DNA of 64,000 nt from Allomuricauda sp. (GCA_030148335.1 JASBTQ010000032.1:1-64000); one strand, 5' to 3'. Counted from the first letter of the stretch, positions 1 to 12,520 are shown. The notes: generated by a model not told the origin, from the sequence alone. A program made the numbers and translations.

Positions 1-125
1 AACAAGAAAAAAGCAACTAAATAATAAGAACATAGTCATTAGTATTTAGACGTTAGAAGAATCTGTTTGAAATGTAAAAGTCTAGGATTCCAATAACTAA
101 GAGCTAACACTAGAAACTAAAAAAT

Positions 126-521
126 ATGGCAAAAGCAAGTACAAAAACCGCAGCTAAAAAGCGCAAAGTAATCGTAGAGTCTACGGGCGAGGCGCACGTA
201 GTTGCATCTTTCAACAATATCATCATTTCCCTTACCAACAAAAAGGGTGATGTGATCTCTTGGTCATCCGCTGGTAAAATGGGATTCCGTGGTTCCAAAA
301 AGAACACGCCCTATGCAGCCCAGGTTGCAGCAGAGGATTGTGCAAAAGTGGCACACGAAGCAGGATTGAGAAAAGTGAAGGTATACGTTAAGGGACCAGG
401 TAACGGTAGGGAATCTGCTATCCGTTCCATCCACAATGCTGGGATCGAGGTAACCGAGATCGTAGACGTTACCCCACTTCCACACAACGGATGTAGACCT
501 CCAAAAAGAAGACGAGTTTAA
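126..521 (+). CDS. rpsK: 30S ribosomal protein S11
   Basis: Recognisable S11 protein ([44 protein letters not shown]); canonical position before rpsD/rpoA/rplQ. Confidence 0.98.
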   Translation: MAKASTKTAAKKRKVIVESTGEAHVVASFNNIIISLTNKKGDVISWSSAGKMGFRGSKKNTPYAAQVAAEDCAKVAHEAGLRKVKVYVKGPGNGRESAIRSIHNAGIEVTEIVDVTPLPHNGCRPPKRRRV

Positions 522-631
522 TTATCAATTATTGTTTAACGGGCCCCCTAAAAAGGGTCTTCACAGAAGGTGCAGTTAGATTATCGAAGGATAAGCCTTA
601 ATTCATAATCGCACTTTCAAATTTAAAGAAG

Positions 632-1237
632 ATGGCAAGATATACAGGACCAAAAACAAAGATCGCCAGAAAGTTCGGCGAAGCAATTTTCGGAGACGAC
701 AAGTCTTTTGAAAAGAAAAATTACCCTCCAGGACAACACGGCAACAACAGACGCCGTGGCAAAAAATCGGAATACGCAATCCAGTTGATGGAAAAGCAAA
801 AAGCCAAATATACCTACGGTATTTTGGAGCGTCAGTTCCGTAACTTGTTTACCGAGGCCAAAAGAAAAGAAGGAGTAACCGGTGAAGTGTTGCTTCAATT
901 GTGCGAATCCCGTTTGGACAACGTGGTCTACAGAATGGGCATCTCCACATCAAGGAGAGGTGCACGCCAGTTGGTATCGCACCGTCACATTACCGTTAAT
1001 GGTGAGGTAGTGAACATTCCATCATACAAACTAAAGCCAGGTGATGTGGTAGGTGTTAGGGAAAAATCCAAATCCGTACCATCCATCGTTGATTCTTTGG
1101 CTGCAAATAGTGCTGTTTACGAATGGATTACCTGGAATTCTGAAAAGAAAGAAGGAACCTTCGTTACCGTGCCAGAAAGACTTCAGATCCCTGAGAACAT
1201 CAAGGAGCAACTGATCGTCGAATTATACTCTAAATAA
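632..1237 (+). CDS. rpsD: 30S ribosomal protein S4
   Basis: S4 signature ([30 protein letters not shown]); operon context. Confidence 0.98.
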   Translation: MARYTGPKTKIARKFGEAIFGDDKSFEKKNYPPGQHGNNRRRGKKSEYAIQLMEKQKAKYTYGILERQFRNLFTEAKRKEGVTGEVLLQLCESRLDNVVYRMGISTSRRGARQLVSHRHITVNGEVVNIPSYKLKPGDVVGVREKSKSVPSIVDSLAANSAVYEWITWNSEKKEGTFVTVPERLQIPENIKEQLIVELYSK

Positions 1238-1258
1238 GAATTCAACATTAATCCAATT

Positions 1259-2251
1259 ATGGCATTACTTAATTTTCAGAAGCCCGATAAAGTTATAATG
1301 ATAGATTCAACAGATTTCGAAGGGAAATTTGAATTTCGCCCTTTGGAACCTGGTTATGGATTGACAGTTGGGAATGCGCTGAGAAGGGTATTGCTTTCCT
1401 CTTTGGAAGGTTTTGCCATCACTTCTGTGCGCATAGATGGAGTTGAACATGAATTTTCTGTCGTCCCAGGCGTTGTTGAGGATGTAACTGAAATCATATT
1501 GAACCTAAAACAAGTTAGGTTCAAAAGACAGATTGATGATGTTGAGAGCGAGACCGTTTCCATTTCCGTGAGCGGAAAAGAACAATTGACTGCCGGGGAT
1601 TTCCAGAAATTCATTTCCGGATATCAGGTGCTCAACCCAGATTTGGTGATCTGCAACATGGGTCCCAAAGTGAGCATCAACATGGAAATCGTCATCGAAA
1701 AAGGACGTGGGTACGTTCCTGCCGAGGAGAACAAGAAATCCAATGCACCGCTTGGTAGCATCGCAGTGGATTCTGTGTACACTCCCGTTAAGAACGTAAA
1801 ATATAGCATCGAGAACTATAGGGTAGAGCAAAAGACCGATTACGAGAAATTGGTTTTTGAGATCATCACCGATGGTTCCATCCACCCAAAAGATGCATTG
1901 ACCGAAGCCGCCAAGGTTTTGATCCACCACTTTATGTTGTTCTCCGATGAGCGCATCACCTTGGAGGCTGATGAGATCGCACAGACAGAGACCTATGATG
2001 AAGAGTCTTTGCATATGCGTCAACTTTTGAAGACCAAATTGGTGGACATGGACCTGTCCGTAAGGGCATTGAACTGTCTGAAAGCTGCCGAAGTGGATAC
2101 TTTAGGAGATTTGGTTTCCTTCAACAAGAACGACCTAATGAAATTTAGGAATTTTGGTAAAAAATCCTTGACCGAATTGGAAGAGTTGGTGATCAACAAA
2201 GGACTTCAGTTTGGAATGGATTTGAGCAAATACAAATTAGATAAAGATTAA
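1259..2251 (+). CDS. rpoA: DNA-directed RNA polymerase subunit alpha
   Basis: RpoA N-terminal and C-terminal domains ([28 protein letters not shown]-like [17 protein letters not shown]). Confidence 0.98.
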
Positions 2252-2313
2252 ATAATCATATTTTGCTCTCCCTCTAAACCGGGGATTTGGTAGCAAGATG
2301 ATAAACTGTAAAC

Positions 2314-2820
2314 ATGAGACACGGTAAAAAAATCAATCACCTAGGAAGGAAATCGGCCCATAGAAAAGCAATGTTGGCCAATATGGCCTGTTCCTTGATA
2401 GAGCACAAGAGAATCAGCACCACTGTTGCCAAGGCCAAGGCTTTGAAGCAGTTCGTTGAGCCTTTGATCACCAAATCAAAGACCGAGAACAACCAGACTG
2501 CCGAAAAGGGTACGCACAACAGAAGGATCGTTTTCAGCAACTTGAGGAGCAAGGAAGCGGTGACCGAACTTTTTGGAACAGTGGCCGAGAAAGTGGGCGA
2601 CAGACCAGGAGGGTACACCCGTATCATCAAGTTGGGCAACCGTTTGGGTGACAATGCAGATATGGCGATGATCGAGTTGGTGGACTTCAACGAGCTGTAC
2701 AACGCTGGTAAGACCGCCAAGAAATCTACCCGAAGAAGCCGAAGGGGAGGCAGCAAGAAAGCAGAGGTGGTTGCACCGGTCGCTGAGACTGAAACCAAAA
2801 CCGACGATTCTGAAGAGTAA
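2314..2820 (+). CDS. rplQ: 50S ribosomal protein L17
   Basis: L17 N-terminus [34 protein letters not shown]; operon context. Confidence 0.98.
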   Translation: MRHGKKINHLGRKSAHRKAMLANMACSLIEHKRISTTVAKAKALKQFVEPLITKSKTENNQTAEKGTHNRRIVFSNLRSKEAVTELFGTVAEKVGDRPGGYTRIIKLGNRLGDNADMAMIELVDFNELYNAGKTAKKSTRRSRRGGSKKAEVVAPVAETETKTDDSEE

Positions 2821-2850
2821 GAACAATGTTATCAACTATTATATTAGTGG

Positions 2851-2881
2851 AAAAGGATAAGTGAGAACTTATCCTTTTTTT
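2851..2881 (+). terminator. Rho-independent terminator after rplQ
   Basis: GGATAAG-tgagaa-CTTATCC stem followed by a T run. Confidence 0.8.
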
Positions 2882-2914
2882 ATGTTTTTTGTCAAATAGA
2901 AAATAGAACACAGC

Positions 2915-4027
2915 ATGAAGTATCACACAAAGAAAAGCGCATTGATTTTGTTGGCCGATGGAACCATTTTCTATGGTAAATCCGTTGGGGGAAAGGAAGG
3001 TACCGCCGTTGGGGAAGTCTGTTTCAACACAGGGATGACCGGGTATCAGGAAATTTTTACCGACCCTTCCTATTTCGGACAATTGATGGTGACCACCAAT
3101 GCCCATATCGGCAATTATGGGACCCAGGAAGATGAAGTGGAATCCGAAACCGTCAAGATCGCAGGGCTTATCTGTAAAAATTTCAGCTACGAGTATTCCA
3201 GACCAAGTGCCGATATGAGCCTTTTGGAATTTTTGGACAAGAACAACCTTTTCGCCATTTCCGATGTGGATACCCGTGCCTTGGTGAGCTATATCCGGGA
3301 CAATGGGGCTATGAACGCCTTGATCTCCACCAGGGTCGATGAGATCGATGCCCTGAAGGAAGAACTCAAACAAGTGCCCAGCATGGAAGGATTGGAGCTT
3401 TCTTCCAAGGTTTCCACCAAAGAACCCTATTATTATGGAGATGAAAATTCAACATATCGCATCTCTGCCTTGGACATCGGGATCAAAAAGAACATCTTGA
3501 GAAACCTGGCCAAAAGAGGAGCCTATATCAAAGTGTTCCCTTACAACGCTTCTTTTGAGGAAATGAAGGCGTGGAACCCCGACGGCTATTTTATATCCAA
3601 CGGTCCCGGTGATCCGGAGCCACTGACGGACGCTATTGCAGCGGCCAAGAAGATGATAACATCAGACAAGCCCTTGTTCGGGATCTGTTTGGGCCACCAG
3701 GTACTGGCCTTGGCCAATGGCGTGTCCACCTACAAGATGCACAATGGGCACAGGGGGATCAACCATCCCATATTGAACCTGGTAACGGGCAAGGGGGAGA
3801 TCACTTCCCAGAACCACGGCTTTGCAGTGAACCGGGAGGAGACCGAAGCAAACCCAGAACTGGAGATCACCCATGTCCATCTGAACGATCAGACCGTGGC
3901 CGGAATCCGGATGAAGGGCAAGGACGTTTTCTCGGTGCAATACCACCCAGAGGCCAGCCCTGGACCCCACGATGCCGACTATCTGTTCGATCAGTTCTTT
4001 GATATGATCAAAACAGGGAAAAACTAA
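2915..4027 (+). CDS. carA: Carbamoyl-phosphate synthase small subunit
   Basis: GATase class I motif GICLGHQVLALA; N-terminal CarA domain (GEVCFNTGMTGYQEIFTDPSY). Confidence 0.97.
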   Translation: MKYHTKKSALILLADGTIFYGKSVGGKEGTAVGEVCFNTGMTGYQEIFTDPSYFGQLMVTTNAHIGNYGTQEDEVESETVKIAGLICKNFSYEYSRPSADMSLLEFLDKNNLFAISDVDTRALVSYIRDNGAMNALISTRVDEIDALKEELKQVPSMEGLELSSKVSTKEPYYYGDENSTYRISALDIGIKKNILRNLAKRGAYIKVFPYNASFEEMKAWNPDGYFISNGPGDPEPLTDAIAAAKKMITSDKPLFGICLGHQVLALANGVSTYKMHNGHRGINHPILNLVTGKGEITSQNHGFAVNREETEANPELEITHVHLNDQTVAGIRMKGKDVFSVQYHPEASPGPHDADYLFDQFFDMIKTGKN

Positions 4028-4121
4028 ATCGTTATAGTTTTATTTTTAGGTTATCAAGAGGGTTTTATCGATGGCAACATAGTATCAAAAAGGCACTCCT
4101 TTTGTATCTTAGCCCAATTAA

Positions 4122-5438
<1,317 letters not shown>

Positions 5439-5460
5439 AAAGATTGATTTTTTAAATATT

Positions 5461-5493
5461 GAAGCCCCTCCAAATTTGGAGGGGCTTTTTTTT
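5461..5493 (+). terminator. Rho-independent terminator after eno
   Basis: AAGCCCCTCC-aaatt-GGAGGGGCTT followed by T8. Confidence 0.9.
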
Positions 5494-5556
5494 GTTACAG
5501 TAACAAACTTTGGTTAAATTGATGTTCAACTAAACACACCATTTAAAATTTCCCTC

Positions 5557-7095
5557 ATGAACAATTTTCTTTTCGTAGCGGCCGAAAATGATGCCTTGGA
5601 AAACTGCAAGGCAGGAGGCATGGGCGATGTGGTCAGGGACGTCCCCAGACAGATTTCCGAACGTGGGGACAGGGTCCATGTCATTGTACCTGCCTATTCA
5701 AGGCTCCATCATGGGGGGGTGCCCAAGACCACGCTCAATTTCTCCCTGAGAGGATTGGGCTACACCGCCGAACTCTATGAAGTAAAACCGAAGAAGGAAT
5801 TTCCGAACATCTTCCATTATGTGTTGCACCACCCAGAGATTGAGGCCGGGGACATTGCGCACATTTATCACAACGATCCAGAGGAACCCTTTTATACCGA
5901 TGCCATAAAATATTTCATCTTTTGCACGGCAGTTGCCGAGGCCATCAAAAAGGGGGCTTTTGGGGATTTGGACGTGGTCCATCTACACGATTGGCATGCC
6001 AGTCTGGTGCTGTTCCTGAGAAAGTTTCACCCTGATTACACCAACTTGAAGGACATTCGGTTTGTGTACAGCATCCACAATTTGGCCATACAGGGCATCC
6101 GGCCGTTCGAAAACAATTATTCTTCCGTGAAGAACTGGTTTCCCAATGTTCCCATTGACTACAGGGCACTGATGGACTACAGGTATCGGGATTGCATCAA
6201 CCTCATGGCCGTGGGCATCCGTTTTGCGGATGCGGTGCACACCGTTTCCCCGTCTTACAAGGAAGATGTGCTGTTGCCCAGTTCCCCGCCCGAGTTCATT
6301 GGAGGGGAAGGTCTGGAACGCGACCTGCAAAAGGCCGATGCCGAAGGAAGGCTTTTTGGTATCTTGAACGGCTGCAATTACAAGAACATCAACAAGGAGA
6401 AAAAAGGAAATATCTACCGCAATACCGTCAAGGCACTGTTTCGATGGCTACAAGAGGAGTCCAAGAAATATAAGGCCGACTTTTTGGCCCACACTGGGGA
6501 AAAGATCATGGAGTATGTAGAGGACAGACCCAAGTTCATCGCGTCCAGCGTGGCCCGATTGACGGAACAGAAATTTTACTTTTTTATGCGTTCGCCGGAA
6601 GCCTTTGTGGAAATCCTGAAACGTTTGGAAAAAGTGGATGGGATCTTCATGCTCTTGGGAACCGGGGCACCGGAATACGAAGAGCTTTTCAGGAAATTGA
6701 GCTACCAGCACAAGAATTTTATCTTTACCAACGGCCAATCGGAAAAATTGATCGATTCCATGTACCTGGAGTCCGACCTCTATTTTATGCCGAGTCTTTT
6801 TGAGCCTTGCGGCATCAGTCAGATGTTGGCCATGCGCAACGGGAACCCATGTCTTGTGCATCACACGGGTGGATTGAAGGATACGGTGGAACATATGGTC
6901 ACAGGCTTCAGTTTCGATGGCGACAGTTACGATGAAAAGATCAAGAACATGCTGGTAGCCTTGGATGAGGCACTGGATGTGTTTGAAAATGACAAGCCCA
7001 AATGGAAGAAAATCCAAGCTTCAGCAAAAAAAATGCGCTTCACTTGGCAAAAGTCCGTGGACGAATATTACAAACAACTTTACAAAACAAATTGA
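5557..7095 (+). CDS. Glycogen/starch synthase-family glycosyltransferase (GT5-like)
   Basis: KAGGMGDVVRDVPRQ N-terminus, DVVHLHDWHASL, MPSLFEPCGISQMLAMRNGNPCLVHHTGGLKDTV. Confidence 0.85.
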   Translation: MNNFLFVAAENDALENCKAGGMGDVVRDVPRQISERGDRVHVIVPAYSRLHHGGVPKTTLNFSLRGLGYTAELYEVKPKKEFPNIFHYVLHHPEIEAGDIAHIYHNDPEEPFYTDAIKYFIFCTAVAEAIKKGAFGDLDVVHLHDWHASLVLFLRKFHPDYTNLKDIRFVYSIHNLAIQGIRPFENNYSSVKNWFPNVPIDYRALMDYRYRDCINLMAVGIRFADAVHTVSPSYKEDVLLPSSPPEFIGGEGLERDLQKADAEGRLFGILNGCNYKNINKEKKGNIYRNTVKALFRWLQEESKKYKADFLAHTGEKIMEYVEDRPKFIASSVARLTEQKFYFFMRSPEAFVEILKRLEKVDGIFMLLGTGAPEYEELFRKLSYQHKNFIFTNGQSEKLIDSMYLESDLYFMPSLFEPCGISQMLAMRNGNPCLVHHTGGLKDTVEHMVTGFSFDGDSYDEKIKNMLVALDEALDVFENDKPKWKKIQASAKKMRFTWQKSVDEYYKQLYKTN

Positions 7096-7217
7096 GGATT
7101 TTCCACCGTTGATATTTTATTGTTAATAACAGCACAAATCATAACAGTAAATTGTTAATGGTTCCGCTTTTTCGTAAATTCCGCATTCTATTTTTACTAA
7201 TCTATTTAATTGTATAA

Positions 7218-8501
7218 ATGTCGGATAAAGCTATACTCGAATATGGGGGTAAACGGTATGAATTCCCTGTAATCAAAGGTACTGAAGATGAATTGGCCAT
7301 AGATATTAAAACGTTGAGGGCCGAAACGGGAATGGTGACCATAGACCCGGGCTACAAGAACACGGGATCCTGTGAAAGTGCCGTTACTTTCCTTGATGGC
7401 GAAAAGGGGATACTGAGGTACCGAGGTTATTCCATCGAAGAGTTGGCCGAGAAAGCTGACTTTTTGGAAGTAGCTTATCTTCTGATCTTTGGCGAACTGC
7501 CCAATAAGGCACAGCTGGCAAAATTCCATAACGACATTAAAGAGGAATCCCAAGTGGATGAGGAGATGAAGAAGATTTTGGACGGGTTTCCAAAATCTGC
7601 CCACCCCATGGGCGTGATTTCATCCTTGACAAGTGCTTTGGTCGCTTTCAACCCTACTTCCGTGGATGTGTCCTCCGAAACGGCCATGTACAATTCCATT
7701 GTCCGCATTCTCGCCAAATTCCCGGTATTGGTGGCGTGGACGCTCCGCAAAAAGAAAGGGCTTCCACTCGATTATGGCGATGATTCATTGGGATATGTGG
7801 AGAACATCCATAAAATGATGTTCAAAAGGCCCAACCAGGAATACAGAAAAGACCCTATCGCCATAGATGCATTGGACAAGTTGTTGATTTTGCACGCAGA
7901 CCACGAGCAAAACTGCTCCACATCCACCGTGCGCATCGTAGGTTCGTCACATGCGGGCCTCTTCGCTTCGTTGTCCGCAGGTATTTCGGCCCTATGGGGA
8001 CCACTTCATGGTGGTGCCAACCAAGCGGTTCTGGAAATGTTGGAAGCTATAGAAGCAGATGGTGGTGATACCAAAAAATATATGGCGAAGGCCAAGGACA
8101 AGGACGACCCGTTCCGATTGATGGGCTTTGGGCACCGAGTCTATAAGAATTTTGATCCAAGGGCCAAGATCATCAAAAGAGCGGCAGACGATGTGCTCGG
8201 GAACCTTGGTATTGAAGATTCCATCCTGGAGATTGCGAAGGGACTGGAGAAAGAAGCGCTGGAAGATCCTTATTTCGTGGACAGAAAATTGTATCCCAAC
8301 GTCGATTTTTATTCCGGGATCATTTATCGCGCCCTTGGCATCCCCACAGAGATGTTCACCGTGATGTTCGCGTTGGGAAGATTGCCCGGCTGGATAGCGC
8401 AGTGGAGGGAAATGCGATTGCGAAAAGAGCCCATAGGAAGGCCCCGCCAAATATATATCGGGGAAAACCTAAGGTCATTTGTGCCGTTGGAAAAAAGGTA
8501 A
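7218..8501 (+). CDS. gltA: Citrate synthase
   Basis: GFGHRVYKNFDPRAKI motif, NCSTSTVRIVGSSHA; hexameric type citrate synthase. Confidence 0.97.
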   Translation: MSDKAILEYGGKRYEFPVIKGTEDELAIDIKTLRAETGMVTIDPGYKNTGSCESAVTFLDGEKGILRYRGYSIEELAEKADFLEVAYLLIFGELPNKAQLAKFHNDIKEESQVDEEMKKILDGFPKSAHPMGVISSLTSALVAFNPTSVDVSSETAMYNSIVRILAKFPVLVAWTLRKKKGLPLDYGDDSLGYVENIHKMMFKRPNQEYRKDPIAIDALDKLLILHADHEQNCSTSTVRIVGSSHAGLFASLSAGISALWGPLHGGANQAVLEMLEAIEADGGDTKKYMAKAKDKDDPFRLMGFGHRVYKNFDPRAKIIKRAADDVLGNLGIEDSILEIAKGLEKEALEDPYFVDRKLYPNVDFYSGIIYRALGIPTEMFTVMFALGRLPGWIAQWREMRLRKEPIGRPRQIYIGENLRSFVPLEKR

Positions 8502-8524
8502 GATTTGGGACAACAACTATACAG

Positions 8525-8548
8525 AAAGGGCGATAAATCGCCCTTTTT
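8525..8548. terminator. Terminator between convergent gltA and downstream gene
   Basis: AAAGGGCGATaaATCGCCCTTTTT, near-symmetric, between convergent genes. Confidence 0.8.
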
Positions 8549-8552
8549 GCAT

Positions 8553-9002
8553 TTATAACCTACTGGCCGAACCTAGGTTCAGGGCCTTGTCGGTATCATA
8601 GCACATCCGCATGACCTCCCGGTGGTAATGTTTTTGTATTTCCGAAAGTTCCCTGTTCAGCAGGTAGTCCTTGGAACGTAGGAACTCTTGATGGATAAAA
8701 TTATGTGCATCGATGTAATTTAGGTTTTTGGTCGCTGTTTCCATCGAACTTTTATACTTTGCCAAGGAATTGTCCACCTTCTGGATGTCCCAGTCATTGT
8801 TGGTCCCCTCATCAGAAGCAAGGCTTTCGGGAAAATCCTCCTTGCCGATACAGTCCTTATATTTGGCAGCATAGATGGCAGGTGTCCCATCATTGGAGAC
8901 AGTTGTGTCATCAACCCCTCTTTCACCATGAAACGCATCAATCCCTCCAAGTACGGCAAAGGCACCTGCGAGGAGTGAGGTCAATAATAGTATTTTTTTC
9001 AT
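8553..9002 (-). CDS. Hypothetical secreted protein
   Basis: Start set at MKKILLLTSLLAGAFAVLGG (signal peptide-like); ORF track extends further upstream to 9062. Confidence 0.65.
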   Translation of the reverse strand: MKKILLLTSLLAGAFAVLGGIDAFHGERGVDDTTVSNDGTPAIYAAKYKDCIGKEDFPESLASDEGTNNDWDIQKVDNSLAKYKSSMETATKNLNYIDAHNFIHQEFLRSKDYLLNRELSEIQKHYHREVMRMCYDTDKALNLGSASRL

Positions 9003-9265
9003 ATGTAAGAAAAATCTTAATGCAAATGTAATGATTAAAAATGTATTGACCACATTTGACAAAGAGATAATGCGGTAAAAAATGATTTTTTAACTAACTG
9101 AAAAACATTTGGTTACAGTATGATGATTTTTCTTTTTCAGGCTGGGGGAAATCACCATGATTATTGTGTTTTTTCCTTTTTCGTAGGAGGGAAATAGGGA
9201 GTAAAACACTAGATTTGCCCCAGAAATTTTAAGGTATTTGTTCAACGGTCAACAAGGTCCACCAG

Positions 9266-10180
9266 ATGATACGATTGCACATAGAAAACGAGACGAGTCC
9301 ATTGAAGGCGGTGCTGTTGGGAACGGCCAAAAGCTGCGGTCCCACGCCGACACCTGAGGAAGCTTATGACCCCAAATCGTTGGAACATATCTTGGCGGGC
9401 ACCTATCCCAAAGAGGAGGACATGGTGCAGGAAATGGAAGCATTTGCCCAAGTATTCCAAAAATATGGGGTGAAGGTGTACAGGCCCGAGGTCTTGGAAG
9501 ATTGCAACCAGATCTTTACACGAGATATTGCTTTTGTGATAGAGGATAAGCTGTTCCATGCCAATATCCTGCCCGATCGGGAGCAGGAATTTGAGGCCAT
9601 CCACGAAGTGCTGGACATGATTGCCCCAGAAAGCATCATCAGGCCGCCAGTGGAGGTACACATTGAAGGTGGGGACGTAATGCCTTGGAACGACCATATT
9701 TTTATCGGAACCTATACTGGGCCGGACTATGCAAGTTATATCACCGCCCGCACCAATAAAGCGGCTGTGGACTATATCCGGGAAATGTTCCCCCACAAAA
9801 CGGTGAAATCCTTCGAGCTGCGGAAATCCAACACCGACCCTAGGGAAAATGCCCTGCATCTGGACTGTTGTTTCCAGCCCGTGGGCAAGGACAAGGCCAT
9901 TTTGCACAAAAATGGGTTCTTGGTGGAGGAGGAATACCACTATTTGGTGGATTTTTTCGGGCCGGAGAACATTTTCGAAATTGATAAGAACGAAATGTAC
10001 CAGATGTTCAGCAACGTCTTTTCCATTTCGCCCGAGGTTGTGGTCTCCGAGAAAAACTTTACCCGCCTGAACCATTGGCTCCGCGATCAAGGATTTACCG
10101 TGGAAGAGATTCCCTATGCCGAGATTGCCAAACAGGAAGGGCTGTTGCGTTGCAGCACCATGCCCTTGATCAGGGAATAA
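9266..10180 (+). CDS. Amidinotransferase/dimethylargininase-fold (guanidino-group modifying) family protein
   Basis: NTDPRENALHLDCCFQPVGKDKAILHKNGF and EVHIEGGDVMPWNDHIFIG; C-terminal RCSTMPLIRE. Confidence 0.8.
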   Translation: MIRLHIENETSPLKAVLLGTAKSCGPTPTPEEAYDPKSLEHILAGTYPKEEDMVQEMEAFAQVFQKYGVKVYRPEVLEDCNQIFTRDIAFVIEDKLFHANILPDREQEFEAIHEVLDMIAPESIIRPPVEVHIEGGDVMPWNDHIFIGTYTGPDYASYITARTNKAAVDYIREMFPHKTVKSFELRKSNTDPRENALHLDCCFQPVGKDKAILHKNGFLVEEEYHYLVDFFGPENIFEIDKNEMYQMFSNVFSISPEVVVSEKNFTRLNHWLRDQGFTVEEIPYAEIAKQEGLLRCSTMPLIRE

Positions 10181-10186
10181 TAAAAA

Positions 10187-10215
10187 TGTCCCCTTTAGGG
10201 GACTTTAGGGGTGTT
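10187..10215 (+). repeat. Short intergenic repeat, R3 type
   Basis: TGTCCCCTTTAGGGGACTTTAGGGGTGT, closely matching R3 copies at 11271 and 15811. Confidence 0.75.
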
Positions 10216-10246
10216 TATTTAATACACAAATAAAAAACACACACAA

Positions 10247-11182
10247 GTGAAAAAACAGATTACCGATACCATTCTTATGGTCCGTCCCGTAAATTTTAGG
10301 ATGAACGAGCAGACCGCCGTGAACAACTATTTCCAGGAAGACCTGGATGTGAGGAACACGGAGATCAACCAAAAGGCACAGCAGGAGTTTGACCAGTTTG
10401 TAAAAGTGCTCCGGGACCATGGCGTGAACGTGATCACGGTGGACGACACCAAGGAGCGGGACACCCCCGATTCCATCTTTCCGAACAACTGGGTGTCCTT
10501 TCACGAGGATGGGACTGTCTGTATCTATCCCATGTTTGCCGAAAACCGCCGGAAGGAACGTCGGGAGGATATTTTCGCACTATTGGAAGAAAAGGGATTT
10601 GTGATCGATCATGTGATGGATTACACCTCGGCGGAGGAAGAAGGTGTTTTTTTGGAAGGCACGGGCAGCATCTTGTTGGACCGGGTGAACCAAAAAGCCT
10701 ATTGTGCCCTTTCCGAGCGTGCGCACGAGGAACTTTTTATCGAGTTCTGTGAGGATTTTGACTGTTTCCCCGTCATTTTCACGGCCAATCAGACCGTGGA
10801 TGGGCAGCGATTGCCCATTTACCACACCAATGTGATGATGGCCATGGCAGAGACCTTCGTGGTCATCTGTTTGGCGACAATCGACGATAAGAAGGAGCGC
10901 AAGAACGTGGTGGACCATATCAAAAAGGATGGTAGGGAGATCATCGACATCAGCGAGCAGCAGATGTACCACTTTGCGGGCAACATGCTCCAAGTGATCG
11001 GTGCCAACGATCAACGTTATATGGTGATGAGCTCCGCGGCCTACAACAGCTTGCGCAAGGATCAGATCGCAGCCATAGAAAAGCATTGCGGTATCATCCA
11101 CAGTCCGCTGGACACCATCGAGACGTGTGGGGGCGGCAGTGCCCGTTGCATGATGGCCGAAGTGTTCTTGCCAAAATCATAA
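10247..11182 (+). CDS. ctlX: Citrulline utilization hydrolase-like amidinotransferase family protein
   Basis: TDTILMVRPVNFRMNEQTAVNNYFQ, DTPDSIFPNNWVSFHEDG, C-terminal TIETCGGGSARCMMAEVFL. Confidence 0.85.
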   Translation: MKKQITDTILMVRPVNFRMNEQTAVNNYFQEDLDVRNTEINQKAQQEFDQFVKVLRDHGVNVITVDDTKERDTPDSIFPNNWVSFHEDGTVCIYPMFAENRRKERREDIFALLEEKGFVIDHVMDYTSAEEEGVFLEGTGSILLDRVNQKAYCALSERAHEELFIEFCEDFDCFPVIFTANQTVDGQRLPIYHTNVMMAMAETFVVICLATIDDKKERKNVVDHIKKDGREIIDISEQQMYHFAGNMLQVIGANDQRYMVMSSAAYNSLRKDQIAAIEKHCGIIHSPLDTIETCGGGSARCMMAEVFLPKS

Positions 11183-11463
11183 ATTGCCCCTTTGAGGCCT
11201 GACAGTCGTTTCTCAAATTCCAAATGACAATCTCCAAAATCCAATATGTTGTCAGGTCGAGTATTATGAATTGTCCCCTTGAGGGGACTTTAGGGGTGTC
11301 AAAAGGCTGAACATATTCACAAATTCCAAATGACAATCTCCAAATTCCTATATGTTGTCAGGTCGAGTGTTCCAAACGTGTTTGGAATGTATCGAGACCT
11401 CTTCCGGGGTAAAATGGATTCGTACTTCCGCCTTCGTATTTCGTCTTCTCAGTCAGACAGCAA
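11183..11463. repeat. Intergenic repeat cluster A (R1, R2 and R3 elements)
   Basis: R1 AATTCCAAATGACAATCTCCAAA at about 11215 and 11321; R3 at 11271-11303; R2 at 11355-11398. All recur in cluster B. Confidence 0.85.
11355..11398. repeat. R2 palindromic repeat (REP-like)
   Basis: TTGTCAGGTCGAGTGTTCCAAACgtGTTTGGAATGTATCGAGACC; perfect inner inverted repeat TTCCAAAC/GTTTGGAA. Confidence 0.8.
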
Positions 11464-11706
11464 AAACCATTTGTCGTTCGGGCAGTGCGAAGAGGCTTTG
11501 CCTCGTTGGTTTTCTCCTCGTTTAGATGCGCCATTGACAATTATCAACCCCTGAAAGCTTTTCTGTTGCCCTTGTAAGATATTTTGGCGAAATAGTGTAT
11601 ATTAGGTTGATTTTTAGAAGTTTATGGATTTTCCAGCCTTTATGGAGCACTCTATTTAATTCCTTGAGGAAAAACTTAGTTGATATAAAATTGAATAATA
11701 TTTAAA

Positions 11707-12516
11707 ATGACCGTGTCAACCAAAGAAGAAGCTATTGAAAAAATAAAAAAAGAACTTTCTAAAATTAATGAGAAAGGAAAGAAAGCCAGAACAGGACGTT
11801 TCATTGTTTCAGCTCTCAGCAGCATTCCTTGGGTCGGAGGGGTAATTGCAGCAAGCTCAGCTCTTCATGGTGAAAAGGAACAAGAAAAAATTAATGATTT
11901 GCAACGAATTTGGTTGGAAGAACATCAAAGAAAAATCGAGGAATTGTACTATACAATTTATCAAATTTATCAAACATTAGACTCTTCTGGATCAGAAGTT
12001 CATGAGAGAATGGAAAGTGAAGAATATCTCTCTTTGGTAAGAAAAGGATTCAAAGAGTGGGATAATGCGGAAACGTTTGAGAAAAAAGAGTACCTCAGAA
12101 AACTGCTGACCAATGCCTGTGCAATTAGTTTAACGACAGATGATTTAGTTCAGCTTTTTATTGAATGGATAACTACTTATCATGAAACTCACTTTATGGT
12201 AATTAAAGAAATATATAAGCATCCTCAAATTACCAGAGGACAAATTTGGGACAAGTTGAATGGTACTCAACCAGCAGAAAATTCCCTTGAAGCTGATTTG
12301 TTTAAACGGTTGATCAGAGATTTAAGTATGGGTGGAATTATTAGGCAGCATAGAGAAACTGATTATGAAGGTAATTTTGTCAAAAAGTCTTCAAGACGCC
12401 AAAAATCTTCAACTCTCACATCTGCTTTTGATAATATTGAACCATACGAGTTGACTGAATTAGGGCAGAGTTTTGTCCATTATACTATGGAAGAAGTGGT
12501 AACTAAATTAGAATAA
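11707..12516 (+). CDS. Hypothetical protein with one hydrophobic segment and probable winged-helix-like C-terminal half
   Basis: Full-length ORF in AT-rich DNA; FIVSALSSIPWVGGVIAASSALHGEKEQEKIN segment; 4 bp from next gene. Confidence 0.7.
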   Translation: MTVSTKEEAIEKIKKELSKINEKGKKARTGRFIVSALSSIPWVGGVIAASSALHGEKEQEKINDLQRIWLEEHQRKIEELYYTIYQIYQTLDSSGSEVHERMESEEYLSLVRKGFKEWDNAETFEKKEYLRKLLTNACAISLTTDDLVQLFIEWITTYHETHFMVIKEIYKHPQITRGQIWDKLNGTQPAENSLEADLFKRLIRDLSMGGIIRQHRETDYEGNFVKKSSRRQKSSTLTSAFDNIEPYELTELGQSFVHYTMEEVVTKLE

Positions 12517-12520
12517 CAAT

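Noticed and set aside
9242-10090. 282-aa minus-strand ORF opposite the amidinotransferase-like gene
   Set aside because: Antisense shadow ORF; forward frame has conserved motifs
11330-11554. Plus-strand 74-aa ORF in repeat cluster A
   Set aside because: Lies across R1/R2 repeats and has no coding signature; probably non-coding repeat DNA
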